NCBI GenBank assembly: GCA_003488525.1
Contig: DNLG01000065.1
Location: forward strand, 4,413 to 10,492
DNA: 6,080 nt
Direction: 5' to 3'
Origin: Bacteroidota bacterium
Lineage (GTDB): Bacteria; Bacteroidota; Ignavibacteria; Kapaibacteriales; Kapaibacteriaceae
Made by a program: the position numbers and the translations under genes. The notes beneath the pieces were generated by a model. It did not search any database, was not told the origin of the DNA, and saw nothing but the letters and a program-made list of their open reading frames with translations. Positions 5,646 through 6,080 of the stretch are shown in pieces (position 1 is the stretch's first letter; every line of letters starts with the position of its first letter).

Positions 5646-6080
5646 CTATTGATCAAGTCGTACAGAGAGAACCGGACACGGTGCCTTGCGCAGAACGCGC
5701 TCGGTTGTGCTTCCAAAGAGGAAGTGTTCCAGTCCTCCCCTACCGTGTGTCCCGATGGCAATAATACTCACGCCATGGTCCTTGGCATAGGCACAGATCT
5801 CGTCGCTGGCACGTCCGCGCAGGACCTTTGACTCAACCTTGTACCCCTCCTTCTGGAGCAGGTCTGCGAGCGTGTTGAGCTCCTTCTGCGTGTTCACCTC
5901 AAGCTCGCGCTCAAGGTCGGCAAATCCCACCTGTGCATAGCTCCAGTCTGCGGGGTAGACCACAGGCTCGACAACGTGGACGATGTGCAGGGTGGCGTTG
6001 GTGCCGCGGGCAAGTGCCTTGGCGAGCGCAAGCGCCTTCTGTGCGTTTTCGGAGAAGTCTGTCGGTACGAGGAGTGAGGA
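5646..6080 (-). CDS. Universal stress protein, UspA family, ATP-binding type (N-terminal codons missing)
   Basis: The frame is open to the right edge, giving 144 visible residues; only the first few appear to be missing because the visible part begins SSLLVPTDFSENAQKAL, close to the usual UspA N-terminus. The Asp of VPTDFS (residue 8 of the visible part) is the nucleotide-contacting residue of the family. HIVHVVEP (32-39) is the second strand. Near the end GTHGRGGLEHFLFGST (110-125) fits the G-2x-G-9x-G-(S/T) ATP-binding motif exactly, so this is the nucleotide-binding (MJ0577-like) branch rather than the non-binding UspA type. APCPVLSVR (133-141) is the standard last strand that forms the dimer edge. 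Proteins of this family are cytoplasmic, usually dimeric, and accumulate in starvation or other stress; a specific role cannot be read from sequence. It ends one base before the fbp start, making it the upstream partner of fbp and probably sod. An internal GTG (5963) would cut off the nucleotide-binding front and is not the start. Confidence 0.93.
   Translation of the reverse strand, partial: SSLLVPTDFSENAQKALALAKALARGTNATLHIVHVVEPVVYPADWSYAQVGFADLERELEVNTQKELNTLADLLQKEGYKVESKVLRGRASDEICAYAKDHGVSIIAIGTHGRGGLEHFLFGSTTERVLRKAPCPVLSVRLDQ

Noticed and set aside
5650..5657. TTGATCAA palindrome at the usp-fbp junction
   Set aside because: It lies inside the usp coding end and is short enough to be chance.
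5645..5761. Upstream extension of fbp to an ATG-like start at 5761
   Set aside because: It would overlap the universal stress protein C-terminus in another frame. The added 39 residues do not resemble FBPase, and the ATG at 5644 gives the normal family length.
4982..5764. 260-codon open frame on the plus strand
   Set aside because: It is exactly antisense to fbp and the end of usp, both of which have intact motifs. Its translation matches no family I recognise, and its length reflects the codon bias of the real gene opposite.
5646..5963. Short universal stress protein starting at GTG 5963
   Set aside because: The frame continues upstream with the classic VPTDFS nucleotide-binding front, so the real gene runs past the right edge.

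Overview
All six protein genes lie on the minus strand; nothing on the plus strand looks coding. No RNA gene, mobile element, CRISPR array or integration mark was seen. The base composition is moderately GC-rich by eye and even across the window. A secreted SBBP-type beta-propeller followed by an Ig-like domain, a leucine dehydrogenase, a small RRM protein, a class I fructose-1,6-bisphosphatase and a mixture of starts with and without Shine-Dalgarno sites suggest the Bacteroidota/Chlorobi/Kapabacteria-Ignavibacteria lineage. This placement is inferred from gene content, not from a marker gene.

Read in the direction of transcription (right to left), the first cluster is a UspA-family stress protein (its first few codons lie beyond the right edge), class I fructose-1,6-bisphosphatase and a Tat-exported Mn-type superoxide dismutase. 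The first two are separated by a single base; the next gap is about 30 bases. A 180-base spacer then leads to a single-RRM RNA-binding protein that appears to stand alone.

The spacer after the RRM gene (3279-3405) is the most structured non-coding stretch. It holds three successive hairpins, two of them followed by T-rich tracts on the minus strand. The first hairpin contains the RRM stop codon, the second is a good intrinsic terminator, and the third sits just upstream of the next gene, where it may be a second terminator or an attenuator.

The second cluster is leucine dehydrogenase, NusB and a large secreted seven-bladed propeller protein cut by the left edge. Gaps are 14-15 bases. The two downstream genes each carry a GGAG-type site exactly 5 bases before the start.

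Most of the window is ordinary housekeeping metabolism (branched-chain amino acid oxidation, gluconeogenesis, oxidative stress, transcription antitermination). I found no convincing new multi-gene system. The points most worth a second look are the hairpin-rich spacer, the secreted propeller in the nusB operon, and the pairing of an exported SOD with fructose-bisphosphatase.
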